Source: Heyndrickxia oleronia | GTDB taxonomy: Bacteria > Bacillota > Bacilli > Bacillales > Bacillaceae_C | Length of the DNA stretch: 64,000 nt | Direction of reading: 5' to 3' | Assembly: GCF_017809215.1 (NCBI RefSeq) | Contig: NZ_CP065424.1 | Coordinates: 3,752,001-3,816,000 of the forward strand | Shown: positions 43,883-52,780 of the stretch, one piece after another | How positions within the stretch are numbered: the first letter of the stretch is position 1 | Layout: each line of letters begins with the position of its first letter | Made by a program: the position numbers and the translations under genes | The notes under the pieces: model-generated | Told to the model about the DNA's origin: nothing | Database searches by the model: none | What the model saw: only the letters and a program-made list of their open reading frames with translations

Positions 43883-43949
43883 CTAGGCTCTTTTCTAAAA
43901 TTGTTGCTTATTTAGGTAAAGCTTTCAAAGATACGAAAACTGCCTTTTA
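43883..43949. repeat. MITE-like element, short copy E
   Basis: TAGGCTCTTTTCTAAAATTG and, 50 bases on, GATACGAAAACTGCCTTTTAC are the two ends of the MITE-like element in reverse orientation, with most of the middle missing. Located just upstream of the SDR gene start. Confidence 0.45.
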
Positions 43950-43965
43950 CTAAAGCTAAACTTCC

Positions 43966-45690
43966 TTATAATTTAAAACTGCTAACTAACTGCTGAAGTT
44001 CCTCTGCTTTTTCGCTTAGTGAATGAGTGGCTCTACTGATTTCTTCAATTGAGGCTGCTTGTTCTTCACTGGATATTGAAACATTTCCTAAATTATCAGC
44101 TGAGGTAACTGTATATTCTTTTAGCTGTTCTACAGATGCAGATACTTCTTCTGTTGTCGCCGAAACTTGTTCAGATGCTGCGGAAACCTCTTGTATTTGA
44201 CTCGCTACATTTCTAGTCGATGTCAAAATTTCTTCGAAGGAATTTCCTGCTTCTTTCGTCAATTCAATTCCGTATTGAACATCTTCTTTTCCTTGTTCCA
44301 TAACCGAAATCGAGCTTTCCGTATCCTTCTGTATTTCATTGATTAGCTCATGAATTTGTTGAGCAGATTGTGCTGATTGCTCTGCTAGCTTCCGAACCTC
44401 TTCAGCAACTACAGCAAATCCTCTACCATGTTCACCTGCACGAGCTGCTTCGATTGCTGCATTCAATGCAAGTAAATTCGTTTGATCGGCAATCTCAGTA
44501 ATGATATTAACGATGCTACCAATTTCCCCTGAACTTACACCAAGCTGTTTAATGGCTTGAGAAAGATGAGTAACGGAATTATTGATTTTTTCCATTTGAT
44601 CGACTACATTTTTGATTGCTTTATTTCCTTCTTCAGCTTGCTGTAATGTCTCTTGTGAAACCTCTGACACAACAGATGAGGATTGAGCAATTTTATAAAT
44701 GCCATCGGACGATTCCGTCATCGCCTGTGCACTTTCTTCCATAATTAGTAAGGTATTATTTGTACTACTCACGACATCCTTAAGTTCATCTGAAACTTTT
44801 TTAGAGAAATGATACCCTTCTGATGCAGTTGCAGAGAGCTCCTCAGATGAAGCAGCAAGATGTTCTGAAGTCAATTTAATATTATGAATAAGGTTTCTTA
44901 AACTATCGATCATCGATTGAATCGAATTCGAAAGAACACCGATTTCATCTTTTCGATTTAAGTCTAGATTACTGTCAGAAAGATTTCCTTCTGCTACGTT
45001 ATTTGCCACTGAAATAACTTTATCAAGCGGTTTTAATAATTTGCGGATAGAGAAGTAAATAACGATGATAAGTATGATAATTCCGATAATCGCAATAGCA
45101 ATTTCTTTAATCAGTGATTTTTGAATAATATTATTAATATAATCGGCCGAATAATCTACGCCCAACACAGCAATTGGATTATTATTTTCATCAACAATTG
45201 GGGTAAAAACCGTTTCCCAAGTACCGAATGGGTCATCAAAGATTTTCGTCACAACCGGTTGATTGGTTTCCATGGCTTTTGTTGCTGCTTTCAAATGAAT
45301 ATCTGCTAAATCAGTGAAATTTTCGCCTGCTTTATAAATTTCATCCAGATTTTTTGTAAAAGCAATTGGAACCACACTGTCACCATTCATTTTCCAAATA
45401 TAGCTCCAGCTCATAACCCCTTGTTTTTCCATAATGTCATCAAGTTTTTCTTGTGTTTTCTTAAAAATTTCGTCACTTCCACTACTATTTGTAGTTAAAT
45501 ATTGGATATCCTCACGATCGATAGAATTTGTCGTTAAAATCCCAACACTTTTAAGCTCCTTTTTTAAGTCATTTTTTAATTGAGTGGATAGCTCAAGAAT
45601 ATTCAATGTCGTTGTTATCGCAAACATAATTAAAACGATCACTGAGATGAACAATGACATTTTTCCTTTTAGTGAAAATTTCCTAAACAA
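43966..45690 (-). CDS. Methyl-accepting chemotaxis protein with extracellular Cache-type sensor
   Basis: A 574-residue receptor: membrane helix near residues 10-30, extracellular sensor about 35-190 (with DPFGTWETVFTPIVDENNNPIAVLGVDYSA, a Cache-like module), second helix about 195-215, HAMP domain, then a long coiled coil. Its hairpin tip holds the conserved NLLALNAAIEAARAGEHGRG-type signalling sequence. TTG start after AAGGGGG. It should relay ligand binding to CheA/CheW. Ligand unknown. Confidence 0.92.
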   Translation of the reverse strand: MFRKFSLKGKMSLFISVIVLIMFAITTTLNILELSTQLKNDLKKELKSVGILTTNSIDREDIQYLTTNSSGSDEIFKKTQEKLDDIMEKQGVMSWSYIWKMNGDSVVPIAFTKNLDEIYKAGENFTDLADIHLKAATKAMETNQPVVTKIFDDPFGTWETVFTPIVDENNNPIAVLGVDYSADYINNIIQKSLIKEIAIAIIGIIILIIVIYFSIRKLLKPLDKVISVANNVAEGNLSDSNLDLNRKDEIGVLSNSIQSMIDSLRNLIHNIKLTSEHLAASSEELSATASEGYHFSKKVSDELKDVVSSTNNTLLIMEESAQAMTESSDGIYKIAQSSSVVSEVSQETLQQAEEGNKAIKNVVDQMEKINNSVTHLSQAIKQLGVSSGEIGSIVNIITEIADQTNLLALNAAIEAARAGEHGRGFAVVAEEVRKLAEQSAQSAQQIHELINEIQKDTESSISVMEQGKEDVQYGIELTKEAGNSFEEILTSTRNVASQIQEVSAASEQVSATTEEVSASVEQLKEYTVTSADNLGNVSISSEEQAASIEEISRATHSLSEKAEELQQLVSSFKL

Positions 45691-45876
45691 ATTTACGCCC
45701 CCTTATTTAATTAATAAATCTAAAGATTTTATCAAGTACACTCTCTATATCGACAAAATTCGCTATTGTTTTCCACCAATCTTTCATTTTTTCCAAGAAA
45801 ATTGCTTCCAAAAAATATTTTTAAGACTTTAGTCCTATGCAAAAGGGATTATTTTCAATTCACCATTTTCCATTTG

Positions 45877-45915
45877 CAAAAAAAATCCCCCTCTATACAG
45901 AGGGGGAAGATTTTT
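45877..45915 (-). terminator. Terminator of prkA
   Basis: CCCCCTC and GAGGGGG arms around TATACA, with A and T runs on both sides, directly after the prkA stop (minus strand). Confidence 0.85.
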
Positions 45916-45923
45916 CAATTGGA

Positions 45924-47819
45924 TTATCGATTTAACAAGCTACCAACATATCGTAATAGCTCATTCGCTGAAGTCGAATTATAGCCATGTTCATCAATAA
46001 GACGAGCAACCACTTCGTTAATCTTTTTCAATTGCTGTTCATCTGGAGTTTTCGAGGATGTTGTAATTTTAACTACATCCTTTAAATCAGCAAATAGCTT
46101 CTTTTGAATGGCTTCACGTAGGCGATCATGTGAATTATAGTCAAAGCGTCTTCCTTTACGGGCATAGGCGGAAATCCGGATAAGAATTTCTTCGCGAAAG
46201 GCTTTTTTAGCATTTTCAGATATTCCAATTTGTTCTTCAATCGATCTCATTAGCTTTTCATCTGGGTTTATTTCTTCTCCTGTTAAAGGATCATGAAGCT
46301 TCGCTTTATTACAATATGCTTCAACATTATCTAAATAATTATCCATTAATGTTTTGGCTGACTCTTCATAGGAATAGACAAATGCTTTTTGTACTTCTTT
46401 TTTAGCAATCTCATCGTATTCCTTTCTTGCCAAGGAAATAAAGTTTAAATATTTTTCTTTCAGTTCAGAAGTGATAGATGGATGCTGATCTAGGCCTTCT
46501 TTCAATGAACGAAGAACATCCAGCGCATTGATAGAAGATACTTCCTTCCTAATGATCGTTGAAGATATGCGATTAATGACATATCTTGGATCAATTCCAC
46601 TCATACCTTCTTCCTGAAATTCTTTTTTCAATTCATCGATATCGGCAGAATTAAATCCTTCCACACTTTCTCCATCATATAATCTCATTTTCTTAATTAG
46701 ATCGATGTCCCCTCTTTTTGGTTCCTTTAACCGAGTGAGGATCGAGAACATCGCCGCAATTTTCAATGTATGAGGAGCAATATGAACCTCTGCCACATCA
46801 CTTTCATTGATCATCTTTTCATAGATTTTTTCTTCTTGGGAAACTTTTAAGTTATACGGAACAGGCATTACAATGATCCGTGAATGTAGCGCCTCGTTTT
46901 TCTTATTTGATATAAATGAACGATACTCCGTTTCGTTCGTATGTGCGACGATTAGTTCATCCGCACTAATCAATGCAAACCTTCCAGCTTTAAAATTTCC
47001 TTCCTGTGTCAGGGAAAGTAAATGCCAAAGGAATTTTTCATCGCATTTTAGCATTTCTTGGAATTCCATCAAACCACGGTTCGCTTTATTTAATTCACCA
47101 TCGAATCGATAGGCACGTGGGTCAGATTCCGAACCATATTCAGCAATCGTTGAAAAATCAATACTTCCAGTTAAATCAGCGATATCCTGTGATTTCGGAT
47201 CAGATGGGCTGAATGTTCCAATCCCTACTCGGCGATCTTCAGAGAAAAAGATTCGTTGAACGATGACATCTTCTATTCGTCCACCGTATTCTTCCTCAAG
47301 CCTCAACATGTTTAATGGCGAAAGATTCCCTTCGACACGTATACCATATTCTTTGTAAAAATCATCGCGTAAATGATTAGGGATCAGATGTAAAGGATCC
47401 TCATGCATTGGACAGCCTTTTATCGCATAAATCGCTCCATTTTCAGTACGTGTATATGCCTCGAGACCTCTTTTTAACATCGTCACTAAAGTTGATTTCC
47501 CGCCACTAACAGGACCCATTAATAATAAAACACGCTTACGGACATCTAAGCGTTTGGCTGAAGGGTGAAAGTATTCTTCAACTAATTTTTCAAGGGCTGC
47601 CTCCAAACCGAATAGTTGATTACTAAAAAACTGATATTTTTTCTTCCCATCTACTTCTTCTATTCCTGCATCTTTTATCATATTGTAAACACGGGAATGT
47701 GCCGACTGTGCAACCCAAGGCTTCTCTTTCAATAATTCCAAATATTCTCCAAAAGTACCTTCCCAACGAAGCTTTTCCTCTTCTTCTCGGTAATGTTCTA
47801 GTTTTTTTAAAATATCCAT
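45924..47819 (-). CDS. prkA: PrkA, AAA+ serine protein kinase/Lon-like protease of sporulation
   Basis: A 631-residue PrkA protein: N-terminal AAA+ domain with Walker A LMGPVSGGKSTLVTML (about residue 108) and a C-terminal PrkA domain with kinase-like features. In B. subtilis it is made in the mother cell and influences sigma-K-dependent sporulation; it was described as a kinase and later as a Lon-like protease. Together with yhbH nearby it marks a spore-forming Bacillus relative. Full length, good AGGGGAGG ribosome site. Confidence 0.95.
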   Translation of the reverse strand: MDILKKLEHYREEEEKLRWEGTFGEYLELLKEKPWVAQSAHSRVYNMIKDAGIEEVDGKKKYQFFSNQLFGLEAALEKLVEEYFHPSAKRLDVRKRVLLLMGPVSGGKSTLVTMLKRGLEAYTRTENGAIYAIKGCPMHEDPLHLIPNHLRDDFYKEYGIRVEGNLSPLNMLRLEEEYGGRIEDVIVQRIFFSEDRRVGIGTFSPSDPKSQDIADLTGSIDFSTIAEYGSESDPRAYRFDGELNKANRGLMEFQEMLKCDEKFLWHLLSLTQEGNFKAGRFALISADELIVAHTNETEYRSFISNKKNEALHSRIIVMPVPYNLKVSQEEKIYEKMINESDVAEVHIAPHTLKIAAMFSILTRLKEPKRGDIDLIKKMRLYDGESVEGFNSADIDELKKEFQEEGMSGIDPRYVINRISSTIIRKEVSSINALDVLRSLKEGLDQHPSITSELKEKYLNFISLARKEYDEIAKKEVQKAFVYSYEESAKTLMDNYLDNVEAYCNKAKLHDPLTGEEINPDEKLMRSIEEQIGISENAKKAFREEILIRISAYARKGRRFDYNSHDRLREAIQKKLFADLKDVVKITTSSKTPDEQQLKKINEVVARLIDEHGYNSTSANELLRYVGSLLNR

Positions 47820-48044
47820 GAGTACCTCCCCTTGTCACTTGTTGAAGGACGATTAATATACTTTATGCTCAAACCTTTTGGAACATGATATAAAAACAAG
47901 AAATGCATTCCTGGGAAAAATATGAATTCGATGATTTACCATTAGTTGTTCATGAAAAACAAAGGAGGGATGTTCACATAAAATATAAATTGGGCTATAA
48001 TAAAAATTAGTACTGCAATAATTTTGAAGGAGGCTTACATAACT

Positions 48045-48137
48045 ATGGGAACTTGGGTTATTATAGCTGTTTCAATTGCATTTTTAGCAGCTATTTTTAC
48101 TGCTGGATATGATGATAAGCCAGGAACAAATAAATAA
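48045..48137 (+). CDS. 30-residue single-helix membrane peptide
   Basis: A small gene with AAGGAGG upstream encodes MGTWVIIAVSIAFLAAIFTA followed by a short charged tail (GYDDKPGTNK). One membrane helix with the tail at the C terminus. It is followed by a strong hairpin, so it is a self-contained unit. The sequence looks like the short, conserved sporulation or envelope peptides of Bacillus, but I do not recognise the family. Confidence 0.7.
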   Translation: MGTWVIIAVSIAFLAAIFTAGYDDKPGTNK

Positions 48138-48150
48138 TTGAAGCCAAATA

Positions 48151-48180
48151 AAAAAATCTTCCTGTTTGGAAGATTTTTTT
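48151..48180. terminator. Bidirectional terminator between the small membrane peptide and trmL
   Basis: AAAAAATCTTCC and GGAAGATTTTTT pair around TGTTT; A and T runs serve convergent genes on both strands. Confidence 0.85.
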
Positions 48181-48181
48181 A

Positions 48182-48655
48182 TTATTTTAAATGAGGATAG
48201 CCTTGTTGTCTTAATGCCTCATACACTAAGATGGCAGCAGTATTCGATAGATTTAATGAACGAACATTATCATTCATTGGAATTCGTAAAAAATGATCCT
48301 TATTATTAACTAGCAAATCCTTTGGCAAACCCGTCGTTTCCTTACCGAACATAAAATAATATTCTTTATTCACATCACTATAATCAAAAGCAGAATGTGG
48401 TTTCTCGCCAAAGGTTTCAATGTAGAAGAATTCCCCATTTTCATTTTTACTAAAAAACTCATCCAATGAGTCATAATAAGTAATATTTACATGATGCCAG
48501 TAATCAAGACCGGCACGTTTAAGCATTTTATCATCTGTTGAAAAACCAAGAGGTTTGATTAAATGTAGTTTCGTATCCGTTGCTGCGCATGTTCGCGCAA
48601 TATTCCCTGTATTTGCTGGGATTTCTGGTTGATAAAGTACGACATGTATTGCCAC
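48182..48655 (-). CDS. trmL: tRNA (cytidine/uridine-34-2'-O)-methyltransferase
   Basis: A 157-residue SPOUT-class methyltransferase: it starts MAIHVVLYQPEIPANTGNIA, has YFMFGKETTGLPKDLL and the trefoil-knot end RIPMNDNVRSLNLSNTAAI. It 2'-O-methylates the wobble base of leucine tRNAs. Length is typical of TrmL/YibK. Single gene. Confidence 0.93.
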   Translation of the reverse strand: MAIHVVLYQPEIPANTGNIARTCAATDTKLHLIKPLGFSTDDKMLKRAGLDYWHHVNITYYDSLDEFFSKNENGEFFYIETFGEKPHSAFDYSDVNKEYYFMFGKETTGLPKDLLVNNKDHFLRIPMNDNVRSLNLSNTAAILVYEALRQQGYPHLK

Positions 48656-48715
48656 GATTGTTTCACCTCATTATTGAACTATAACCTTATCCATTATAGC
48701 ATAAGTTCCTTTTGA

Positions 48716-49591
48716 TTAAGGATTATCTACAATGGTAAAAAATTTATATTGAATATTTGGTGTGTACGCTGTGGAATCCTCATATGCCCAGTAGCGCATC
48801 CGACTATTCGAAGTATGTGCATTTACAAGAGGCATGCCTAAAGCGTCTTTCCCGGTAACAATGGTATTATGATCAAAACGGCCATCTCCTTGGAAATCGT
48901 AACAAATGACGTCCCCAAGCATTAATTCATGTGGAGATCCGACTTCTCTTGCCTGTAAACCAGCTGTCGAAGAAGCTAGATAGATTCGTAAGGAATTAGC
49001 AACGCTCCAGCTATAGCTCCAATTATTACTCCTCATCCACCAGCCTTTGCTTTTATTCGGATATCCACGCATCGGTGCGCCTCCTGCATGAAGACATTGA
49101 GAAATATAATTCGTACAGTCCACTTCAAATTTTTTGTATGCAGGATTATATGAATTCCACCATTTTTCGGCATATTGAACGGCTTTCAAACGATCATATC
49201 GGTAGGAAATCCTTGGCATATCATCATTTTCCTCTAATTCAGCTTCTATTTGTCGCTGGTTCAAAATGATGTCTTCCTGATTTATCTCTCGGCTTTCATA
49301 TAGTTTATCCTTATAAAAAGAGGCCAGGTGATGTTCCAACTTCTCCTCCATATACATCTTGTCTTTCTGTTTAATTAAATATTGCATGTGAACATCATAA
49401 TGGACATACGTGTGATCATCTTCCTGTTTTCTATCCGTTATCGTTGTATTTGCCATAACCTTTACAATTTCTGCATTCCTATTTTGAAACGATTCGATCT
49501 TTTTTATTATATTTTCATTTTCATGGTCCTTTTTACTTTTCACATAGGCCTCAACCTGCCATTTTACGTGCGCTTTGATTTGATCTTTCAT
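48716..49591 (-). CDS. Amidase-domain (Amidase_6) protein, likely spore- or wall-associated
   Basis: A 291-residue protein. The N-terminal half is charged and helical; the C-terminal Amidase_6 domain (about 145-290) shows AVQYAEKWWNSYNPAYKKF, VDCTNYISQCLHAGGAPM (catalytic Cys) and a later His in FDHNTIVTG. The ATG (MKDQIKAHVKWQVE) has GGAGGG six bases upstream; the longer frame into 49678 is not used. No clear signal peptide. Such proteins in Bacillus are of unknown function, and cell-wall or spore-coat amide cleavage is likely. Confidence 0.82.
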   Translation of the reverse strand: MKDQIKAHVKWQVEAYVKSKKDHENENIIKKIESFQNRNAEIVKVMANTTITDRKQEDDHTYVHYDVHMQYLIKQKDKMYMEEKLEHHLASFYKDKLYESREINQEDIILNQRQIEAELEENDDMPRISYRYDRLKAVQYAEKWWNSYNPAYKKFEVDCTNYISQCLHAGGAPMRGYPNKSKGWWMRSNNWSYSWSVANSLRIYLASSTAGLQAREVGSPHELMLGDVICYDFQGDGRFDHNTIVTGKDALGMPLVNAHTSNSRMRYWAYEDSTAYTPNIQYKFFTIVDNP

Positions 49592-49764
49592 TTGCTTCCC
49601 TCCTCTAATTAATACATATGAAAGAGGAGCCTTTTCAAAACAAAAAAAGCAAAGTATAGTTATACTATATAATTCCATTTTCTTGAAGTAACATGATAAA
49701 AATAGAAAATAAATTGAAATATAATGTTAGTTTTAAAAAATTCCCACTTAAAAGGGGGCTTTTT

Positions 49765-49992
49765 ATGAAATTCAAATTAATGGTATGGATTTTACTTCTT
49801 CCAATATTCTTGTTTTCCCTTGGAATTTTCTTTTTAGAAGTAGCATCTTATTCTACTTCACCGCCAGATCAAGGTGGAACGAACTTTTGGGTGGATTTCA
49901 AGAATGTTTGGTATCGCTCCGTATCATTTTATACTGCGCTTGTGATCATGTTTCTTTTGTTGTTTTTTAGTTTTTTAAAAAAGCGAGGATAA
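49765..49992 (+). CDS. 75-residue two-helix membrane protein
   Basis: AAGGGGG lies six bases before the ATG. The product has two membrane helices (LMVWILLLPIFLFSLGIFFL and FYTALVIMFLLLFFSFL) separated by a polar loop of about 25 residues and ends in KKRG. It is not recognised as a known family. It lies between convergent and divergent neighbours with a terminator behind it. Confidence 0.65.
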   Translation: MKFKLMVWILLLPIFLFSLGIFFLEVASYSTSPPDQGGTNFWVDFKNVWYRSVSFYTALVIMFLLLFFSFLKKRG

Positions 49993-50014
49993 GCGTCTGA
50001 TATTGTTTAACAAA

Positions 50015-50084
50015 AAAAACGCTTGGAGTTTGGTACTGCCCCTTTAAAATTATTTTTAGGAGTAACACCTTTCCAAGCGTTTTT
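50015..50084. terminator. Bidirectional terminator between the small membrane protein and queG
   Basis: AAAAACGCTTGGA (50015-50027) and TCCAAGCGTTTTT (50072-50084) pair over a 44-base loop and serve both converging genes. Confidence 0.75.
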
Positions 50085-50094
50085 ATATTTATTG

Positions 50095-51234
50095 TTATAC
50101 TTCGCCTTTTGTTTTGCGTATTGCTTTTTCAATTTCATTCAAAACATCCGGGTCTGTTTCTTTTTCATTTGAATGCTCTAATGCCATCGAAGCATCTTCT
50201 CCACCAATTTTCCCCAATGCCCATGCGGCTGTGCCACGTATAACAGGACGAGGATCCTCATTTAGTACCTGAATAAGTTCTGGAACCGAGGATTGTTCTT
50301 TAAAATGGGCTAATGCAATAATGGCATTTCTCTGAATTGGCTTTTTCCCTCTCCATGAGCCAGACATTTCCCCAAAATTATCCTTAAACTCACGATTACT
50401 AATCGTTAATAATGGGGTTAATCTTGGTTTGGCTAACTCAGGATCAGGTTCCATCTCTTCATGAAAATGAAAATCCATTCCTTTATTTTTAGGACATATT
50501 GTCTGACAGGTATCACATCCATAGATACGATTACCTAATTTATCGCGAAATTCTTCTTCAAGAAATCCCTTCGTTTGTGTTAAAAATGCGATGCAGCGCT
50601 GTGCATTCAGTTGTCCTCCTTGGACTAAAGCACCCGTTGGGCAGACATCAATACATTTATTACAGGATCCGCACTGATCTTCCATCGGTTCATCTGGCTC
50701 AAATGGTAGATTAGTGATCATTTCTCCCAAGTACACATAGGAACCAAACTCCGGAGTAATAATGGAGCAATTTTTCCCACTCCAGCCGATCCCTGCTCTT
50801 TGTGCTACTGCACGATCAACTAACTCACCCGTATCAACCATTGATTTAAATCTGGCCTCTGGTACCTTTTCCAAAATAAATTCCTCTAATTGCTTCAACT
50901 TTTCTCGTAAAATGGTATGATAATCGACGCCCCAAGACGCTCGACAAAAAATGCCACGTCTGTCCCCTTTTTTCCCTTGTGGTGACTCAGACATCTTTGA
51001 AGGATAAGCAAGAGCAATCGCAATAATTGATTTTGGTTGATCAAAAATCAAGGAAGGATTTACACGTTTTTCAATATCTTTTTCTTCAAATCCCGATTGA
51101 TACCCGAGCTCCTGTTGTCGAATTAATCGATTTTTCATTTCAGTAAAGGTGTCTGCAGTGGTAAAACCTATTTTATCAATCCCGATCACCTTACTATATG
51201 AAATAATTTCTTGCTTCAGCTGAGAGATATTCAT
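50095..51234 (-). CDS. queG: Epoxyqueuosine reductase
   Basis: A 379-residue protein: an N-terminal cobalamin-binding reductase region (GVDYHTILREKLKQLE, DTGELVDRAVAQRAGIGWSGKN), then two [4Fe-4S] motifs CGSCNKCIDVCPTGAL and CDTCQTICPKN, then C-terminal HEAT-like repeats. It reduces epoxyqueuosine to queuosine in tRNA. The ATG (MNISQLKQE) is preceded by GGAGGAG; ten extra upstream residues in the open frame are not used. Confidence 0.95.
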   Translation of the reverse strand: MNISQLKQEIISYSKVIGIDKIGFTTADTFTEMKNRLIRQQELGYQSGFEEKDIEKRVNPSLIFDQPKSIIAIALAYPSKMSESPQGKKGDRRGIFCRASWGVDYHTILREKLKQLEEFILEKVPEARFKSMVDTGELVDRAVAQRAGIGWSGKNCSIITPEFGSYVYLGEMITNLPFEPDEPMEDQCGSCNKCIDVCPTGALVQGGQLNAQRCIAFLTQTKGFLEEEFRDKLGNRIYGCDTCQTICPKNKGMDFHFHEEMEPDPELAKPRLTPLLTISNREFKDNFGEMSGSWRGKKPIQRNAIIALAHFKEQSSVPELIQVLNEDPRPVIRGTAAWALGKIGGEDASMALEHSNEKETDPDVLNEIEKAIRKTKGEV

Positions 51235-51264
51235 GTACGCTCCTCCTTCCTTTGTAGTAAACAA

Positions 51265-51314
51265 ATAAAAAAACGCAATACCCCGTTCTTCTTGGAAAAC
51301 GAAACACTGCGTTA
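51265..51314 (-). terminator. Terminator after tRNA-Gly
   Basis: AACGCA and TGCGTT close a hairpin with inner pairing (GTTTCGTT/AACGGG region), followed by TTTTTTT in minus-strand sense, upstream of queG. Confidence 0.65.
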
Positions 51315-51330
51315 TTCAAAATATTATGTA

Positions 51331-51404
51331 TGGAGCGGGTGATGGGAATCGAACCCACGACAACAGCTTGGAAGGCTGTAGTTTTACCACTAAACTACAC
51401 CCGC
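51331..51404 (-). tRNA. tRNA-Gly, anticodon UCC
   Basis: Minus-strand GCGGGTG (acceptor) and CACCCGC with discriminator T and encoded CCA. The D arm is GTAGTTTAGTGGTAAAAC, the anticodon loop CTTCCAA reads UCC, and the T loop contains GTTCGATTC. All stems are paired and the length is 74 with CCA. Confidence 0.97.
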
Positions 51405-51556
51405 AATATGAAATATATTTTAAATCTCTAATCGACTTTTTTATTATACAAATTTCTACAACATTTTTCAAGGGCTTTTATAAAAAAATTATTGAAAGTA
51501 CATATTTTACATTAGACTTAAAGGAAGGGTAGTTTCCCCCCTCCCTTTAAAACCAC

Positions 51557-52294
51557 TTATCTTCCGATCGGTTCCTTTTCAGGTATATGCCCTGATTTAT
51601 TAACCTTTGTTTCTAGATAAAACTCATTGTATTCCGATTTATCTCCCCATAGTGGGATATGTTCATCAGCTAAAAGTCCAGATTCCTTTAGTGCAGCAAG
51701 TTTCTTAGGATTATTAGTAATTAAGGTCACTGGTTTGGAACGAAGGGATTGTAATACTGAAATCGCCTCATCATATGAACGGCTATCATCTGTAAATCCA
51801 AGTGCAAGATTTGCCTCAACCGTATCATAACCTTCTTGCTGCAATAAGTAAGCAAAGGATTTAGAGAATAATCCAATCCCTCTTCCTTCATGATTCGCAA
51901 GATAGAATAATGCCCCACTGCCATTTTCAACAATCATTTGCATGGATGTTCGTAATTGATACCCGCAGTCACAGCGTTTACTACCGAATATATCACCCGT
52001 ATGGCAAATACTGTGCATGCGCACTAACGCTTTTTCAGCATCTTGGATATCACCGTAAACAAGAACTGAACATTGTTGCAAGGATGCTAAATCCAAATTA
52101 GGTAAGGAATCTAAAATTTCATCCTTTGATACATGTTCTTCTACAGCGAGCCATGTATACCACTTAAAATGGACAACCTGCTCTTCCAGCTGAACAGGAA
52201 GATTAATCGGTCCAACTAAGCAAATATTTTTATCTGAAAGTGAAATTAGTTTCATTTTATCGATAAGAAGATGTTTAACTTCTGATGAAATCAT
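51557..52294 (-). CDS. ribA: GTP cyclohydrolase II (monofunctional)
   Basis: A 245-residue GTP cyclohydrolase II: zinc-site cysteines in SICHTGDIFGSKRCDCGYQL, GTP-binding and catalytic region ANHEGRGIGLFSKSFAYLL, and the closing block ITNNPKKLAALKESGL. The domain is alone and not fused to RibB. It makes the first committed riboflavin precursor. The gene is about 19 kb from the riboswitch-controlled rib operon, and no FMN aptamer is seen upstream, so control differs from ribDEBH. Confidence 0.9.
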   Translation of the reverse strand: MISSEVKHLLIDKMKLISLSDKNICLVGPINLPVQLEEQVVHFKWYTWLAVEEHVSKDEILDSLPNLDLASLQQCSVLVYGDIQDAEKALVRMHSICHTGDIFGSKRCDCGYQLRTSMQMIVENGSGALFYLANHEGRGIGLFSKSFAYLLQQEGYDTVEANLALGFTDDSRSYDEAISVLQSLRSKPVTLITNNPKKLAALKESGLLADEHIPLWGDKSEYNEFYLETKVNKSGHIPEKEPIGR

Positions 52295-52443
52295 TGCTTT
52301 CTCCTCTTTTAAATTAGAATCATTATAATGTAAAGCAAGTTTATACTAAGTTTACTGATGGGTCAAGAAAATAAGATTTCCAATGGTTGAATATTAATAA
52401 GTATAATCTTTGCTTTTAATTTGTATGTCTTGTAAAACATTTC

Positions 52444-52770
52444 TTGGCTGGCTGCATGATCCTCTATTTATTGGTCATCATTTACTATTTTCCTTTATTA
52501 TATTTAGCATTCAAATCATTTTTTGATTTTCCAATCAATGTCTTCGGTTCTCTGTTGATCACCCTGGTTAAATCAGATTTTCGGGAACGGATGGACTCCT
52601 TAGTTAACAAGTATATCATCCTTTATGATACAGTAACCATAATTATTGGTGGTTACTTAGAGGATCACATTCCATTTCGATAATTTTTTTATGTTGCTGG
52701 TGCTTGGGTAATGTTGATGGGATTTGCTCCTTTACTTAGTAAAGAGGTTCGACAATTAGAAAGGATTTAA
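52444..52770 (+). pseudogene. Possible remnant of a membrane transporter, one in-frame stop
   Basis: From a TTG the frame gives hydrophobic sequence (MILYLLVIIYYFPLLYLAF, TVTIIIGGYLEDHIPFR), meets TAA at 52681-52683, and continues in the same frame as FFYVAGAWVMLMGFAPLLSK to a second stop. The pattern suggests the last helices of a major facilitator, but the 5' part is absent and no ribosome site is visible. It abuts tandem array 2. Confidence 0.35.
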
Positions 52771-52780
52771 CCATTTTCAT

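Noticed and set aside
51521..51555. Hairpin after ribA as a terminator
   Set aside because: Arms are imperfect and no T run follows on the minus strand.
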